Shown here: positions 29,519-39,678 of the stretch, in pieces
How the letters are laid out: each line of letters begins with the position of its first letter
Numbering within the stretch: position 1 is the first letter of the stretch
NCBI RefSeq assembly: GCF_008015755.1
Contig: NZ_SSGF01000022.1
Coordinates: 20,907 to 84,906, forward strand
Reading direction: 5' to 3'
Source of the DNA: Methylophilus sp.
GTDB taxonomy: Bacteria > Pseudomonadota > Gammaproteobacteria > Burkholderiales > Methylophilaceae
Length of the DNA: 64,000 bases
Translations under genes and position numbers: made by a program
Notes under the pieces: model-generated
Told to the model about the DNA's origin: nothing
Databases searched by the model: none
Seen by the model: the letters and a program-made list of their open reading frames with translations, nothing else

Positions 29519-29551
29519 TTGTCCTCACGTCTTGCACGTGATGGTTGACAC

Positions 29552-31531
29552 ATGAAGACTAGACTCACTTCCCTCCTTCTTCTGGCTGCCTGTTTACTGG
29601 GGCTGGCCAGCACCGTCTCTGCTGGCGACAGCGATACGTATGCGCAAGCAAAACAGGCCTATCAAACCAGGAACCTGCCGCAGTTAATCGAAGCCACTGA
29701 AACACTCAAGCAGCGTCGTTCACCGCTGCTACCTTACCTGCAATACTGGCAAATGATCCTGACCATGGACCAGTTATCTTATTATCAGGTACAGGCATTC
29801 TTGCAAGAAAATAACGAGTCCTTGTTGTCACAACGTGTGCGTGAACTGTGGCTCAAGCGGCTGGGTCGTTTACAGTTTTGGGACCAGTTTGTCGAGATGC
29901 AGGCGCAGATGCCTATGTATTACAGCATCAATGATGTCGGTAACCAGTGCTATCAGGTGCAGGCTGGCATAGCGCTGGATGATCCCAACGCCTATGAAGA
30001 CGGCAAAAAGTTGTTGCTGGCTGGTAAAGATTTACCTGCAGATTGCCAGGGCATGCTCGAAGCGTTACAGCAGGTAGGCGTGCTGGATGAAAAATTATTA
30101 CTCACCTTGTATCGCGATGCCTTGTTCAGCAATAAAACAGGCTTGGCCAAAGTGCTGGCCAAACGCAGCAATAAAACCGATGCCAGCTTGCTGAAACAAA
30201 TCGACGACATGGCGCAGAACCCGACGCTCACGCTGAAAAAAGGCGGCATTCAAGAGCGCTCGCCGTATGCGCGCGCCTTGTATATGTATGCCATCCATCG
30301 TCAGGCCAAGGCAGATACTGGTGTGGCGAAAACCAGCTACCAGAAATACAGCGGTTTGCTTGATAACGATGAAAAACAACTGGCCCAGGCCTACATCGCC
30401 TTAGAAGCGGCGCGCAAGCATGAGCCGGAGGCGTTGGCGGGCTTTGGCAAGGTCAATGCTGCCTTGTTGAGCAACGAACAATGGGAGTGGTATGCACGCA
30501 GCGCCTTGCGCCAGCAAGACTGGGGCCTGGTGTTAAAGGTGATTAATGACATGCCTGCAGGTTTGGCTGATGAATCTACCTGGCGGTATTGGAAAGCGCG
30601 TGCGCTGATGGCCAAAGGCCAGGTCGCAGATGCCAACCAGATACTGGCCAAGCTTTCTCAGGAAAGGCATTTTTACGGCTGGCTGGCGGCAGAAGATTTA
30701 GGACCGGTCGCGGGTGAGCCCATGGCCACTTATCAGCCTACAGATGAAGAAGTGCGGCAATTTGCCAGACAACCGGCAGTCAAACGTATGGAGGCTTTGT
30801 TTGATGTCGAGGCCCGCTATGAAGCCAGGCTGGAGTGGATGTATTTGCTCGAAGCGCTGGATGACCCAACCCGCATCGTCGCCGCGCAATATGGGCTCCT
30901 CAAGGGCTGGTATGACCTCGCGGTGCTGGCGGCAGACAAAACCAGTCGCACGCACAACTTTGAGTTGCGATACCCGACGCCTTATCGTGATTATTTGCAA
31001 AAAGCCTCGCGTAGCCGGGCCATTGATGAGGCCTGGGTGTATGGCATTATTCGCCAGGAAAGCCGCTTTATGCACTACGCCAAGTCGTCTGTGGGCGCGG
31101 GTGGCCTGATGCAGGTGATGCCAGCCACCGCCAAGTGGATTGCCAAGAAACTGGGCTGGAGTAGCTATCATGATGGCATGTTGCATGATATTGATACCAA
31201 TGTGAACCTGGGCACTTACTATATGCGCTACACGTTGGACACCTTTAACGGCCAGGAAGTGATGGCGACCGCCGCCTATAATGCGGGTCCCAGCCGTGCC
31301 AGGCGTTGGGCGGCGAACACGCCGTTAGAAGGCGCTATTTACGCGGAAACCATCCCGTTTAGCGAAACACGCAATTATGTCAAAAAAGTGCTGGCCAATG
31401 CGCATATGTACGCCCCGCGACTTGGCCTGCCGATGCTCACGCTTAAAAAACGTCTGGGCACGATCCCGGCCCGTAGTAGCGGCGAGAGTGAAAGCGTGAC
31501 GACGACGATCAGCATTTCAGAGCAAGAGTAA
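29552..31531 (+). CDS. Soluble lytic murein transglycosylase (Slt70 type)
   Basis: A 659-residue periplasmic enzyme with a signal peptide (about residues 1-24, ending VSAG), a long alpha-superhelical U/L region (about 30-470) and a C-terminal lysozyme-like SLT domain. The catalytic glutamate is in IIRQESRFMH, with the family motifs SSVGAGGLMQVMPATA and NLGTYYMRY and AAYNAGPSRARRW. It cleaves glycan strands with formation of 1,6-anhydro-MurNAc. It is adjacent to lpxC and the wall-synthesis cluster. Confidence 0.93.
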   Translation: MKTRLTSLLLLAACLLGLASTVSAGDSDTYAQAKQAYQTRNLPQLIEATETLKQRRSPLLPYLQYWQMILTMDQLSYYQVQAFLQENNESLLSQRVRELWLKRLGRLQFWDQFVEMQAQMPMYYSINDVGNQCYQVQAGIALDDPNAYEDGKKLLLAGKDLPADCQGMLEALQQVGVLDEKLLLTLYRDALFSNKTGLAKVLAKRSNKTDASLLKQIDDMAQNPTLTLKKGGIQERSPYARALYMYAIHRQAKADTGVAKTSYQKYSGLLDNDEKQLAQAYIALEAARKHEPEALAGFGKVNAALLSNEQWEWYARSALRQQDWGLVLKVINDMPAGLADESTWRYWKARALMAKGQVADANQILAKLSQERHFYGWLAAEDLGPVAGEPMATYQPTDEEVRQFARQPAVKRMEALFDVEARYEARLEWMYLLEALDDPTRIVAAQYGLLKGWYDLAVLAADKTSRTHNFELRYPTPYRDYLQKASRSRAIDEAWVYGIIRQESRFMHYAKSSVGAGGLMQVMPATAKWIAKKLGWSSYHDGMLHDIDTNVNLGTYYMRYTLDTFNGQEVMATAAYNAGPSRARRWAANTPLEGAIYAETIPFSETRNYVKKVLANAHMYAPRLGLPMLTLKKRLGTIPARSSGESESVTTTISISEQE

Positions 31532-31611
31532 ATCCGTCATGACAGCAAGTTAAGTGTCGATGTGGTTTTTGGGTACAATATCATTCATTGCAAGACGAAT
31601 CAGGAATAAGC

Positions 31612-32574
31612 ATGATGAAAACAGTCACTGTATTAGGTGGTAGCGGTTTTGTAGGCAGTAGTGTAGTTGCCAGGCTGGATCAGGCAGGATATCAGGTAAA
31701 AGTGCTGACGCGGCGCCGTGAACAGGCCAAGCACCTGATTTTGTTACCTAATGTGCAAGTGGTGGAGTGTGATATTCACGCGCAGTCTGCATTAAAAGCC
31801 CAATTGCAAGGCAGTGATGTGGTGATTAACCTGATTGGCATTTTGCATCAGACCAGCGATAACGGCTTTGAAAAAATGCACCATCAGTTTCCACGCCGCG
31901 TGGCACAGTTATGTGAAGAGCTGGGGGTGCCCCGTTTGTTGCATATGAGTGCCTTGCAAGCGTCTGTGAGTGCGCCGAGTGAGTACTTGCGCAGCAAAGC
32001 CGCGGGTGACCAGGCCGTGCTGGAATTCAGCAAAAAACTGCATGTGACCATTTTCAGGCCCTCGGTCATTTTTGGTACGCGTGACCGTTTTATCAACCTG
32101 TTTGCCAAGCTGATTCAAATGATTCCGGTGCTGGTGCTTGCCATGCCGCAAGCAAGGTTTCAGCCGATTTGGGTCGAGGATGTGGCGGCGGCCATGGTCA
32201 ATGCGGTGGACGAGCCTGCAACCTATGGTAAGACTTATGAACTCGGTGGCCCTGCTATCATGACCTTGCAACAAATCATGGAGGCGGTGATGAAAACCAT
32301 CCATGTGCAGCGTCCTATCATGGGCTTGAGTCTGAATATGTCCTTGTTGCAAGGCAGCTTTATGCAGTTGTTACCGATCAAATTGCTCTCACGCGACAAT
32401 GTGAAGTCTATGCAGGTGGATAATGTCTGCCAGGAACCCATGGCCAACGAATTGTGTGTGGTGCCAACCGATATGTTTGCCGTGATCTCAGGCTACCTGG
32501 TCAAGAACAATCCACGCGGGGCTTACGATCAGTTTCGTGCCGCGGCTGGCCGGGTGATTAATGCCAGACGCTAA
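31612..32574 (+). CDS. NDUFA9-like atypical SDR / NAD(P)-binding epimerase-family protein
   Basis: About 320 residues. The Rossmann loop VTVLGGSGFVGSSVV, the basic NADP-type segment LTRRREQAKHL, DVVINLIGIL and the FRPSVIFG segment place it in the atypical SDR group that includes the mitochondrial complex I NDUFA9 subunit. In bacteria these proteins are implicated in quinone or isoprenoid metabolism, but no substrate is established here. ATGs at 31612 and 31615 both follow AGGA; the frame extends to a TTG at 31588 without good reason to use it. TACAAT at 31574-31579 may be a -10 box. Confidence 0.82.
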   Translation: MMKTVTVLGGSGFVGSSVVARLDQAGYQVKVLTRRREQAKHLILLPNVQVVECDIHAQSALKAQLQGSDVVINLIGILHQTSDNGFEKMHHQFPRRVAQLCEELGVPRLLHMSALQASVSAPSEYLRSKAAGDQAVLEFSKKLHVTIFRPSVIFGTRDRFINLFAKLIQMIPVLVLAMPQARFQPIWVEDVAAAMVNAVDEPATYGKTYELGGPAIMTLQQIMEAVMKTIHVQRPIMGLSLNMSLLQGSFMQLLPIKLLSRDNVKSMQVDNVCQEPMANELCVVPTDMFAVISGYLVKNNPRGAYDQFRAAAGRVINARR

Positions 32575-32593
32575 TGTCTGGCCCTGACGCACC

Positions 32594-33814
32594 ATGCAGA
32601 GCTATCTGGTAGGAGGCGCTGTCCGCGACAGCCTGCTGGGCTTGGCGGTCAAAGACCGAGATTATGTGGTTGTGGGGGCCACGCCAGCCCACATGCTGGC
32701 CGCGGGCTTTCGTGCCGTCGGCAAAGACTTTCCGGTCTTTCTGCATCCGCAAACGCAACAGGAGTACGCGCTCGCGCGCACCGAGCGCAAAACCGGCAAG
32801 GGTTACAAAGGGTTTAGTGTTTACGCAGACCCAGACGTGACGCTGGAAGAAGACCTTGCCCGACGCGATTTCACCATCAATGCCATCGCGCAAGCCGAAG
32901 ATGGCAGCCTGATCGACCCTTTTAACGGCCAACTGGATATCCAGAAAAAACTGCTGCGGCATGTCACCGCCGCTTTTAGCGAAGACCCGGTGCGTATTTT
33001 GCGCGCCGCACGTTTCTTGGCACGCTTTACTGACTTTAGCGTTGCCGCCGAAACCATGCTGCTGATGCGTGAGATGGTCGCGGCTGGAGAGGTGAACGCG
33101 CTGGTGCCTGAGCGGGTGTGGCAGGAAATTGCCAAAGGTCTGATGGAGAAACAACCCAGCCGCATGTTTGAAATGTTGCGCGACTGTGGCGCCCTCAAGG
33201 TGATATTCCCTGAACTAGACCGGTTATGGGGCGTGCCACAAACAGCGACCTATCATCCCGAAATTGATACCGGCATCCACGTCATGATGGTGATTGATTA
33301 TGCTGCCAAACAAGGTTATAGCTTGCCGGTCAGGTTCGCAGCACTCACGCATGACTTGGGCAAAGGCACGACGCCCGCTGATGTGTTGCCACGCCACATC
33401 GGCCATGAACTGCGTAGTGTTGATTTGATTCGTGACGTGGTTGCCCGCTTGCACGTCCCCAATGATTGCAAAGACTTGGCACTGGTGGTGGCAAAATACC
33501 ATGGCAAACTGCACGCTGCGCGGCAGATGAAAGCCAGTACCTTGCTACAGTTTTTAGAGGAACTGGATGCATTTCGCCAGCGTGCGCGTTTCGAGGATTT
33601 TTTACTGGCTTGCGAGTGTGATAGCCGTGGGCGTTTAGGACTGGGAAATTGTCCTTTAGACGATGCAGCACATCTAGCCTACGCCTTACAAGCGGCGCTC
33701 ACTATTGATGCGGGCGCAATTGCCAAGCAATGTAGCTCCCCCGTACATATTAAGCACTCAGTGGCTGAAGCACGCATACATGCCATACAATCTGCACTGC
33801 ATTTATCGCGCTGA
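32594..33814 (+). CDS. cca: CCA-adding tRNA nucleotidyltransferase with HD domain
   Basis: A 406-residue enzyme that builds and repairs the tRNA 3' CCA end. Seen: the nucleotidyltransferase motif LVGGAVRDSLLG, KDRDYVVVG with catalytic aspartates, RRDFTINAIAQ, EDPVRILRAARF, and a C-terminal HD phosphohydrolase domain (LTHDLGKGTTP). Size and HD domain match the gammaproteobacterial/betaproteobacterial class II enzyme. It is convergent with a diguanylate cyclase; only 6 bases separate the stops. Confidence 0.96.
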   Translation: MQSYLVGGAVRDSLLGLAVKDRDYVVVGATPAHMLAAGFRAVGKDFPVFLHPQTQQEYALARTERKTGKGYKGFSVYADPDVTLEEDLARRDFTINAIAQAEDGSLIDPFNGQLDIQKKLLRHVTAAFSEDPVRILRAARFLARFTDFSVAAETMLLMREMVAAGEVNALVPERVWQEIAKGLMEKQPSRMFEMLRDCGALKVIFPELDRLWGVPQTATYHPEIDTGIHVMMVIDYAAKQGYSLPVRFAALTHDLGKGTTPADVLPRHIGHELRSVDLIRDVVARLHVPNDCKDLALVVAKYHGKLHAARQMKASTLLQFLEELDAFRQRARFEDFLLACECDSRGRLGLGNCPLDDAAHLAYALQAALTIDAGAIAKQCSSPVHIKHSVAEARIHAIQSALHLSR

Positions 33815-33820
33815 TTTGCT

Positions 33821-34756
33821 TTAGGCGCCTTTCACTACAATACGGTTTCTGCCATTGCGTTTGGCCTCATACATCAGCGCATCCACAGACTCCACAAAGG
33901 TTTTAAGTTCATCATGCTGGCTAGGCGTGATACTGCCAGCGCCTACGCTAATGGTCAGAATCTGGCTGACTTCAGATTTTGCGTGGGGAATTTGATCCTT
34001 GAAGACCAGGTTACGGCAGCGCTCGGCAATTTTACTGGCGGATACCTCATTCGTCTCCGGCAAAATCAATGCAAATTCTTCACCACCAAAGCGGGCAAAA
34101 AAGTCTTTGCCGCGCACCCCAGCATGTGCCAACGTATTGGCTACTTGCTTGAGCACTTCATCGCCGCGCAAATGGCCGTAAAAGTCATTAAATTGCTTGA
34201 AATAGTCGATATCTATCATGATCAGTGAGAGCGGCTGCTGGTGCTGCCTGGCTTCCAGCCATTCTCGCTCTAGCACGCTGTCAAACATGCGGCGATTTGC
34301 AACGCCAGTTAAACCATCTTTGTAAGACAGCTCTTCAAGTTTTTTTTGCATGATGAGCAATTGCTCTTCGGTCTTTTTACGTTCGCTAATATCAAACATA
34401 AAACCGACCAAGGCTTCAGGCTCGCCGCTGGGCGTACGTATTACATGCACCACATCACGAATCCAGACAAAGTCACCGGTAGCTGTCAGTGCGCGGTAGT
34501 CCGCTTCATGATCCAGGCCTTGCAATGATTGCTGCACGCAAAAATGAAACACGCGCTCGCGATCATCTTCATGAATGCGGTTGACCCAGTCTTCGACCGA
34601 TTGCCAGCTTGCAGGTGCCCAGCCTAACAAGGGCTCGATTTGCGGGCCGATGTAAGTGAATTGTTTGCTCGCCCAGTCTATCCGCCATGGAATCGCCTTG
34701 GTCGATTCGAGCAGGGTTTTGTAGGTATCGCTGTCGTTAGGGGGTGAATTGTCCAT
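33821..34756 (-). CDS. PAS-GGDEF diguanylate cyclase
   Basis: A 311-residue soluble protein: one PAS domain (about residues 15-127, ending VGFMFDISERKK, a PAC motif), a short helical linker, and a GGDEF domain with active motif GGEEF at 224-228. RGKD at 215-218 is exactly five residues upstream, forming an inhibitory I-site for c-di-GMP feedback. It should make c-di-GMP from GTP. The ATG at 34756 is used; an in-frame TTG at 34765 is possible, and neither has a clear ribosome binding site. The PAS ligand is unknown. Confidence 0.9.
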   Translation of the reverse strand: MDNSPPNDSDTYKTLLESTKAIPWRIDWASKQFTYIGPQIEPLLGWAPASWQSVEDWVNRIHEDDRERVFHFCVQQSLQGLDHEADYRALTATGDFVWIRDVVHVIRTPSGEPEALVGFMFDISERKKTEEQLLIMQKKLEELSYKDGLTGVANRRMFDSVLEREWLEARQHQQPLSLIMIDIDYFKQFNDFYGHLRGDEVLKQVANTLAHAGVRGKDFFARFGGEEFALILPETNEVSASKIAERCRNLVFKDQIPHAKSEVSQILTISVGAGSITPSQHDELKTFVESVDALMYEAKRNGRNRIVVKGA

Positions 34757-34887
34757 ATCACACAAGTATTTATCACTATCTATGGTTTAGATTAGCGGAC
34801 TGCAACAGACACCGCAATAGTCCACTGGCGCCATGCAGGTAATAAAGCGTTAACGCATAGTTTGGTCTAAGCGCTATCGCAGCAGCT

Positions 34888-35112
34888 TTAATGGATATTC
34901 AGATAATGCTGAATCACCAGCTTGGCCAGAAAACCGACCATGCCTAAGGTGAGCGCGAGAAACAGCGCAAATGTGCCGGTTTTGCCTGCTTTGGATTTCC
35001 AGGCCAGGTTGCCAACAATAAACACAATAAACAAGATCAGCCCGGCCAGGCCCCAGCTCATGCCAAACTCGGTGAGCTGGGCTTCATTCATGCCAAAAAC
35101 GGTGGTTTCCAT
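34888..35112 (-). CDS. DUF2788 family small membrane protein
   Basis: A 74-residue protein with two transmembrane helices (about 20-38 and 48-68) around a basic loop (KSKAGKTGTF). The pattern matches the DUF2788 family common in beta- and gammaproteobacteria, of unknown function. It is 24 bases downstream of slmA in the same direction, so it probably shares that transcript. Confidence 0.75.
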   Translation of the reverse strand: METTVFGMNEAQLTEFGMSWGLAGLILFIVFIVGNLAWKSKAGKTGTFALFLALTLGMVGFLAKLVIQHYLNIH

Positions 35113-35136
35113 CGATTAAAACTTTCTACATCTCTT

Positions 35137-35730
35137 TTATTGCAAGCAGCCGGTGATCAGTTGTGTGACATGCTGCTCAAGGTTGTCACTGGGTTTGCGT
35201 TTAAATCCGCTTTTGGCAAAAGCATGCCAGCGGCCAAGCACAAAGCTGATCATGGTGTTGGCGGCGATGCCAGCATCGGTGATTTTATTGCCTTGTGCCT
35301 CAGCAATGCGTAATGACTGTTTGAGGCTGGCTTCCAAGCGATCCAGCAACTGGTTAATGCGCGCCTGCAGGGCATCGTCTTCGTTGACCAGCGCATCGCC
35401 TATCAGGACGCGGGACATGCCTGGGTTGCGCTCGGCAAACTTGAGCATGGTTTGCAGCATAAGCTGTACTTGTTTGAGGCCGTCGGTTTCGTCAGTGGTG
35501 ATTTTGTTCATCACACCAAACAGCGCGCCTTCAATAAACTCAATCAGGCCTTCAAACATTTTGGCTTTGTTGGCAAAGTGGCGGTATAAGGCCGCTTCGG
35601 AGACATCCAGCTTGGCTGCCAGCGCGGCAGTGGTGATTTTTTCACCACGCGGCGTTTGCAGCATGCCTGCCAGGGTTTCCAGAATTTGCTGTTTGCGGTT
35701 TGCGCGTGCTTCTTTATTGATGGTTGCCAT
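35137..35730 (-). CDS. slmA: Nucleoid occlusion factor SlmA, TetR family
   Basis: A 197-residue TetR-fold DNA-binding protein. The N-terminal HTH region contains ANRKQQILETLAGML and ITTAALAAKLDVSEAALYRH, followed by FANKAKMFEGLIEFIEGALF, closely resembling E. coli SlmA over the DNA-binding and FtsZ-contacting region. SlmA binds specific chromosomal sites and prevents FtsZ assembly over the nucleoid. Its presence with the argB/nucleotidase genes rather than dut-pyrE is a betaproteobacterial arrangement. Functional equivalence to E. coli is inferred. Confidence 0.88.
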   Translation of the reverse strand: MATINKEARANRKQQILETLAGMLQTPRGEKITTAALAAKLDVSEAALYRHFANKAKMFEGLIEFIEGALFGVMNKITTDETDGLKQVQLMLQTMLKFAERNPGMSRVLIGDALVNEDDALQARINQLLDRLEASLKQSLRIAEAQGNKITDAGIAANTMISFVLGRWHAFAKSGFKRKPSDNLEQHVTQLITGCLQ

Positions 35731-35795
35731 TGTGATTTCCTAGACCAAACCCATGTGAGTGTTGTTATTTTGGCAGGTATTTTAACCGCATTCGC

Positions 35796-36473
35796 TCAGC
35801 TCGGGAATGTATGTGGCGCTTTTTTCAATGCACTGTGAGTGAGCGCCAACACATGCGGCAACCTATATTGCACAAAGTTTGGTTTATGCAGGCGACGGCT
35901 GATCCATACCGTACGCATACCCAAACGCTTGGCGGTCATCAGGGCAGGCAGGCTGTCTTCAAACAAGGTGCAATCTGCTGCCCGGCAACGCAATTGCCGT
36001 AATAGCAGTTGAAACCCGCGCACGCTGGGTTTGGCATGAAAACGGCTAGACTCGACGCTAAACACCAGTGAAAAACAATCGGCGATGCCCAGTACCTCCA
36101 GCACGCGCAAGGCATACACGCGTGGGGCGTTGGTAAACACACATTTACGGCCTGGCAGGGCTTTGAGCAGTTGCCGCAACTGCTTGGTGGTTTGCACCAT
36201 GTCGTCGGTTAAAAAGGCGTGTGTCTCGGCCAAAAAATGGTGTGGATTGATGCCGTGGTGGCGCATCAAGCCCTTGAGGGTTGCGCCGTAAATGCGCCAG
36301 TAATGCTGGCGCAGTGAACAGGCAGCAGGCTCTTCAAGCTGTAAATGGGTTTGGATATATTGCGTCATTGCCCGGTTCATCACCGGGAAGATGTGCGCGG
36401 AGGCGTTATGCAGTGTGTCGTCGAGGTCAAAAATCCACACCTGTTGGCGTCGCGGCATTGAATCAGGCCGCAT
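35796..36473 (-). CDS. HAD-family pyrimidine 5'-nucleotidase-like phosphatase
   Basis: About 225 residues. HAD motifs are clear: motif I WIFDLDDTLHNAS, motif II VFTNAPR, motif III with HAKPS, motif IV FEDSLPAL. It resembles the PynA/YjjG-like pyrimidine nucleotidases found beside argB and slmA in betaproteobacteria. The start is uncertain: ATG at 36473 overlaps the end of the GST gene, and ATG at 36458 would follow the GST stop; the frame extends further upstream only as antisense to nothing meaningful inside GST. Confidence 0.82.
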   Translation of the reverse strand: MRPDSMPRRQQVWIFDLDDTLHNASAHIFPVMNRAMTQYIQTHLQLEEPAACSLRQHYWRIYGATLKGLMRHHGINPHHFLAETHAFLTDDMVQTTKQLRQLLKALPGRKCVFTNAPRVYALRVLEVLGIADCFSLVFSVESSRFHAKPSVRGFQLLLRQLRCRAADCTLFEDSLPALMTAKRLGMRTVWISRRLHKPNFVQYRLPHVLALTHSALKKAPHTFPS

Positions 36474-37083
36474 CGACGCGTTGCTTGGCCGGACGCTGCA
36501 AGGCAACGCGCAGATAGTCGCTGAACACTGGGCGCGGGGCGATGGTTTTCGTGTAGTACATATCCATTTGCAAGTGTGAGGCCAGATAAATATCGGCGGC
36601 GGTAAATTGCTCGCCGCATAAAAACGGCTGCTGCTGCAAATGCGCTGCCAGCGTATCGATGGTGAGCGCCAGTGAGCCAAAGCCGAGAAATCCTGTGGCT
36701 GGCGTGCCCATGCGCGTGGTTTCCGGCGTTTTCCAATCCATCAGTGCGGCGGTGGTCGCTGCCTCTAGCGGGCCAGCCACAAAAAATAGCCAGCGGAAAA
36801 AAGCCGCCCGCGCAGCCGTGCCACCAGCCGGAATGAAGCCTTTGTCGGCAAAGGTGTCGGCCAAATAGGTGAGGATAGCGGCCGTTTCAGTTACCACTGC
36901 GTCGCCATGCGTTAACGCTGGCAGTTTGCCCATGGGGTTGATGGCCAGAAACGCCTCCGATTGCAGTGTCGGGCCCAGCGCCAGCCACTCTACGCGATAG
37001 GGCACTGCGAGCTCTTCGAGCAACCAGTGCACAGCACGGCCACGAGTGCGCTTATGGCTATAAAGAACGATCTCTGCCATCAC
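36463..37083 (-). CDS. Glutathione S-transferase family protein
   Basis: A 206-residue two-domain protein: thioredoxin-fold N-terminus (EIVLYSHKRTRGRAVHWLLEE, then INPMGKLPALTHGDAVVTETAAIL, the glutathione-binding loop with cis-proline and TE pair) and an all-helical C-terminal domain. Substrate is unknown. ATG codons at 37083 and 37080 are both possible. It overlaps the nucleotidase gene by about 10 bases. Confidence 0.88.
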   Translation of the reverse strand: MMAEIVLYSHKRTRGRAVHWLLEELAVPYRVEWLALGPTLQSEAFLAINPMGKLPALTHGDAVVTETAAILTYLADTFADKGFIPAGGTAARAAFFRWLFFVAGPLEAATTAALMDWKTPETTRMGTPATGFLGFGSLALTIDTLAAHLQQQPFLCGEQFTAADIYLASHLQMDMYYTKTIAPRPVFSDYLRVALQRPAKQRVDAA

Positions 37084-37120
37084 GGATCATGTTGTCACTG
37101 GTTATTTTGCCTGGATCGAT

Positions 37121-38020
<900 letters not shown>

Positions 38021-38044
38021 TCAAACTTTCATTCAATCATCGGG

Positions 38045-38060
38045 CGATTGCAGTCAATCG
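38045..38060. repeat. Inverted repeat between argA fusion and argB
   Basis: CGATTG-CAGT-CAATCG is a perfect 6-bp stem with 4-base loop about 28 bases before the argB ATG. On the minus strand a second small stem (GGCT...AGCC) precedes it. It could be a weak attenuator or operator; no T-run follows. Confidence 0.35.
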
Positions 38061-38086
38061 GGTACAGGCTGAATTTTAGCCAAAAC

Positions 38087-39655
38087 TCATAACGGTTTGA
38101 TGAAAACTTTGGATTTTCTCTGAAAATTGTAGAGTTTTTGTTTCTCGTGCGGCAATTGGTCGACATTTTGCTCGGTAAAGCCGCGTTCGAGAAACCAGTG
38201 TTCGGTACGTGTGGTCAGGCAAAATAGCCTTTTATAGCCTTTTTGACTAGCCTGCTCCTGGCAATAGTTAAACAATTTATCGCCACGGCCACCACCACGA
38301 TAAGTCGGGTCTATGGCCAGGCAGGCAAATTCCACCATTTTTTCCTGGGCAAACGGATACAGTGCGGCACAACCAATCACCCGGTTGTCGTGCTCCATGA
38401 CATAAAAGTAATTGATTTCCATCTCGATGCGCTCGCGTCCGCGCCGCACCAGAATACCTTCATTTTCCAGTGGTTCTATCAGCATCAAAATGCCGCCAAC
38501 ATCGTCAATATTGGCCTGGCGCATGGTTTCCAGCGGTAGTTCGGTAATCATGGTGCCTATGCCCTGGCGCGTAAAGAGCTCCTGAATAATGGCGCCATCG
38601 ATGTGCCGCGAAATCAGGTGCGTTCTCGTTACGCCATGTTCGCAGGCGCGAACAGCGGCAGGTAAGTAATAGTTGACGTCCTCCGAGTAGTGGATGGGCT
38701 CATCACTCTCTTGCACATTGCGCAGCAGGTTTTTGGCTTTGGCCGAGGTCATTTCACGCAATAACTCGCCGCGCAGGTTTTGTACGCCACCCGAGTCCAT
38801 CAAAAAAATCAGTTTTTCAGCATCCAGCGCGCTGGCCGCGCTCACTGCCACGTCTTCCAGCGTTAAGTTAAAGGTTTCACCGGTCGGCGAGTAGCCCATA
38901 GGGGATAACAACACCAATTCGCCGTCATCTAACCGCTTTTGGATGCCAATGGCATCTATCTTGCGTACTTCTCCGGTATGTTGCAGGTCTACGCCGTCGC
39001 GCACCCCTAGCGGTTTGGCGGTGACAAAGTTGCCGCTGGCGACACGGATATCGCTGCCTGCCATCGGCGAATTGGCGATGCCCATAGATAGTAGCGACTC
39101 AATTTCAACGCGGATGGCGCCGTTGGCTTCTTTGACCGCCTCCATGGCGGCATCGTCGGTAATCCGCAGGCCATTGTGTAGTTTGGGTGTCAGGTTGTCG
39201 CGTTTGAGGCGCTGTTCAATTTGCGGACGGGCGCCGTGGACCAGCACTAGCCTGACTTCCAGGCTGGCCAGTAGGTTAAGGTCGTGCGATAGGGCGACAA
39301 ATTGCTGCTCGCTGACAACCTCACCGCCAAAGGCAATCACAAACGTGCTGCCGCCAAAGGCATGGATGTACGGCGCTGCTGAGCGAAACCAGTGCACAAA
39401 GTCTTTGCTGTTGGCGCTGGAGAGAATGGCAGGCGGTGTATTGGTCAGCGAGACTGGCGTCAGATTGGCATCGTACAAGCGGCCCGGTGTGGTATTTAAT
39501 GCCTGCGCTGCGGCACGCAGCAGGGTCTCAGAGATGCCGATTTCACCGCGTTCAATACGTGACAAATTACTCGCATCTGTGCCCATGCGGGCAGCGAGTT
39601 GTTGTAAGGTTAAATTTTGCGATTTACGCAAATCTCTAATGTTTAATCCAAGCAT
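38087..39655 (-). CDS. argA: XRE helix-turn-helix fused to N-acetylglutamate synthase (ArgA type)
   Basis: A 522-residue protein. Residues about 2-60 are a complete XRE/Cro-type HTH (RKSQNLTLQQLAARM, then ASNLSRIERGEIGIS). After a linker, 88-370 form a classical ArgA amino-acid-kinase domain (VIAFGGE, LVLVHGARPQIEQRL, SPTGETFNL) and 375-522 a GNAT acetyltransferase with the acetyl-CoA loop RGGGRGDKL. Without the HTH it is 440 residues, the normal ArgA length. It makes N-acetylglutamate from glutamate and acetyl-CoA; the HTH suggests a second, DNA-binding role. No internal ATG separates the parts, so the fusion should be translated whole. It precedes argB on the same strand and has its own promoter with operator-like repeats. 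Confidence 0.92.
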   Translation of the reverse strand: MLGLNIRDLRKSQNLTLQQLAARMGTDASNLSRIERGEIGISETLLRAAAQALNTTPGRLYDANLTPVSLTNTPPAILSSANSKDFVHWFRSAAPYIHAFGGSTFVIAFGGEVVSEQQFVALSHDLNLLASLEVRLVLVHGARPQIEQRLKRDNLTPKLHNGLRITDDAAMEAVKEANGAIRVEIESLLSMGIANSPMAGSDIRVASGNFVTAKPLGVRDGVDLQHTGEVRKIDAIGIQKRLDDGELVLLSPMGYSPTGETFNLTLEDVAVSAASALDAEKLIFLMDSGGVQNLRGELLREMTSAKAKNLLRNVQESDEPIHYSEDVNYYLPAAVRACEHGVTRTHLISRHIDGAIIQELFTRQGIGTMITELPLETMRQANIDDVGGILMLIEPLENEGILVRRGRERIEMEINYFYVMEHDNRVIGCAALYPFAQEKMVEFACLAIDPTYRGGGRGDKLFNYCQEQASQKGYKRLFCLTTRTEHWFLERGFTEQNVDQLPHEKQKLYNFQRKSKVFIKPL

Positions 39656-39678
39656 TGGTCGTTTTATTAAGTTTAATA

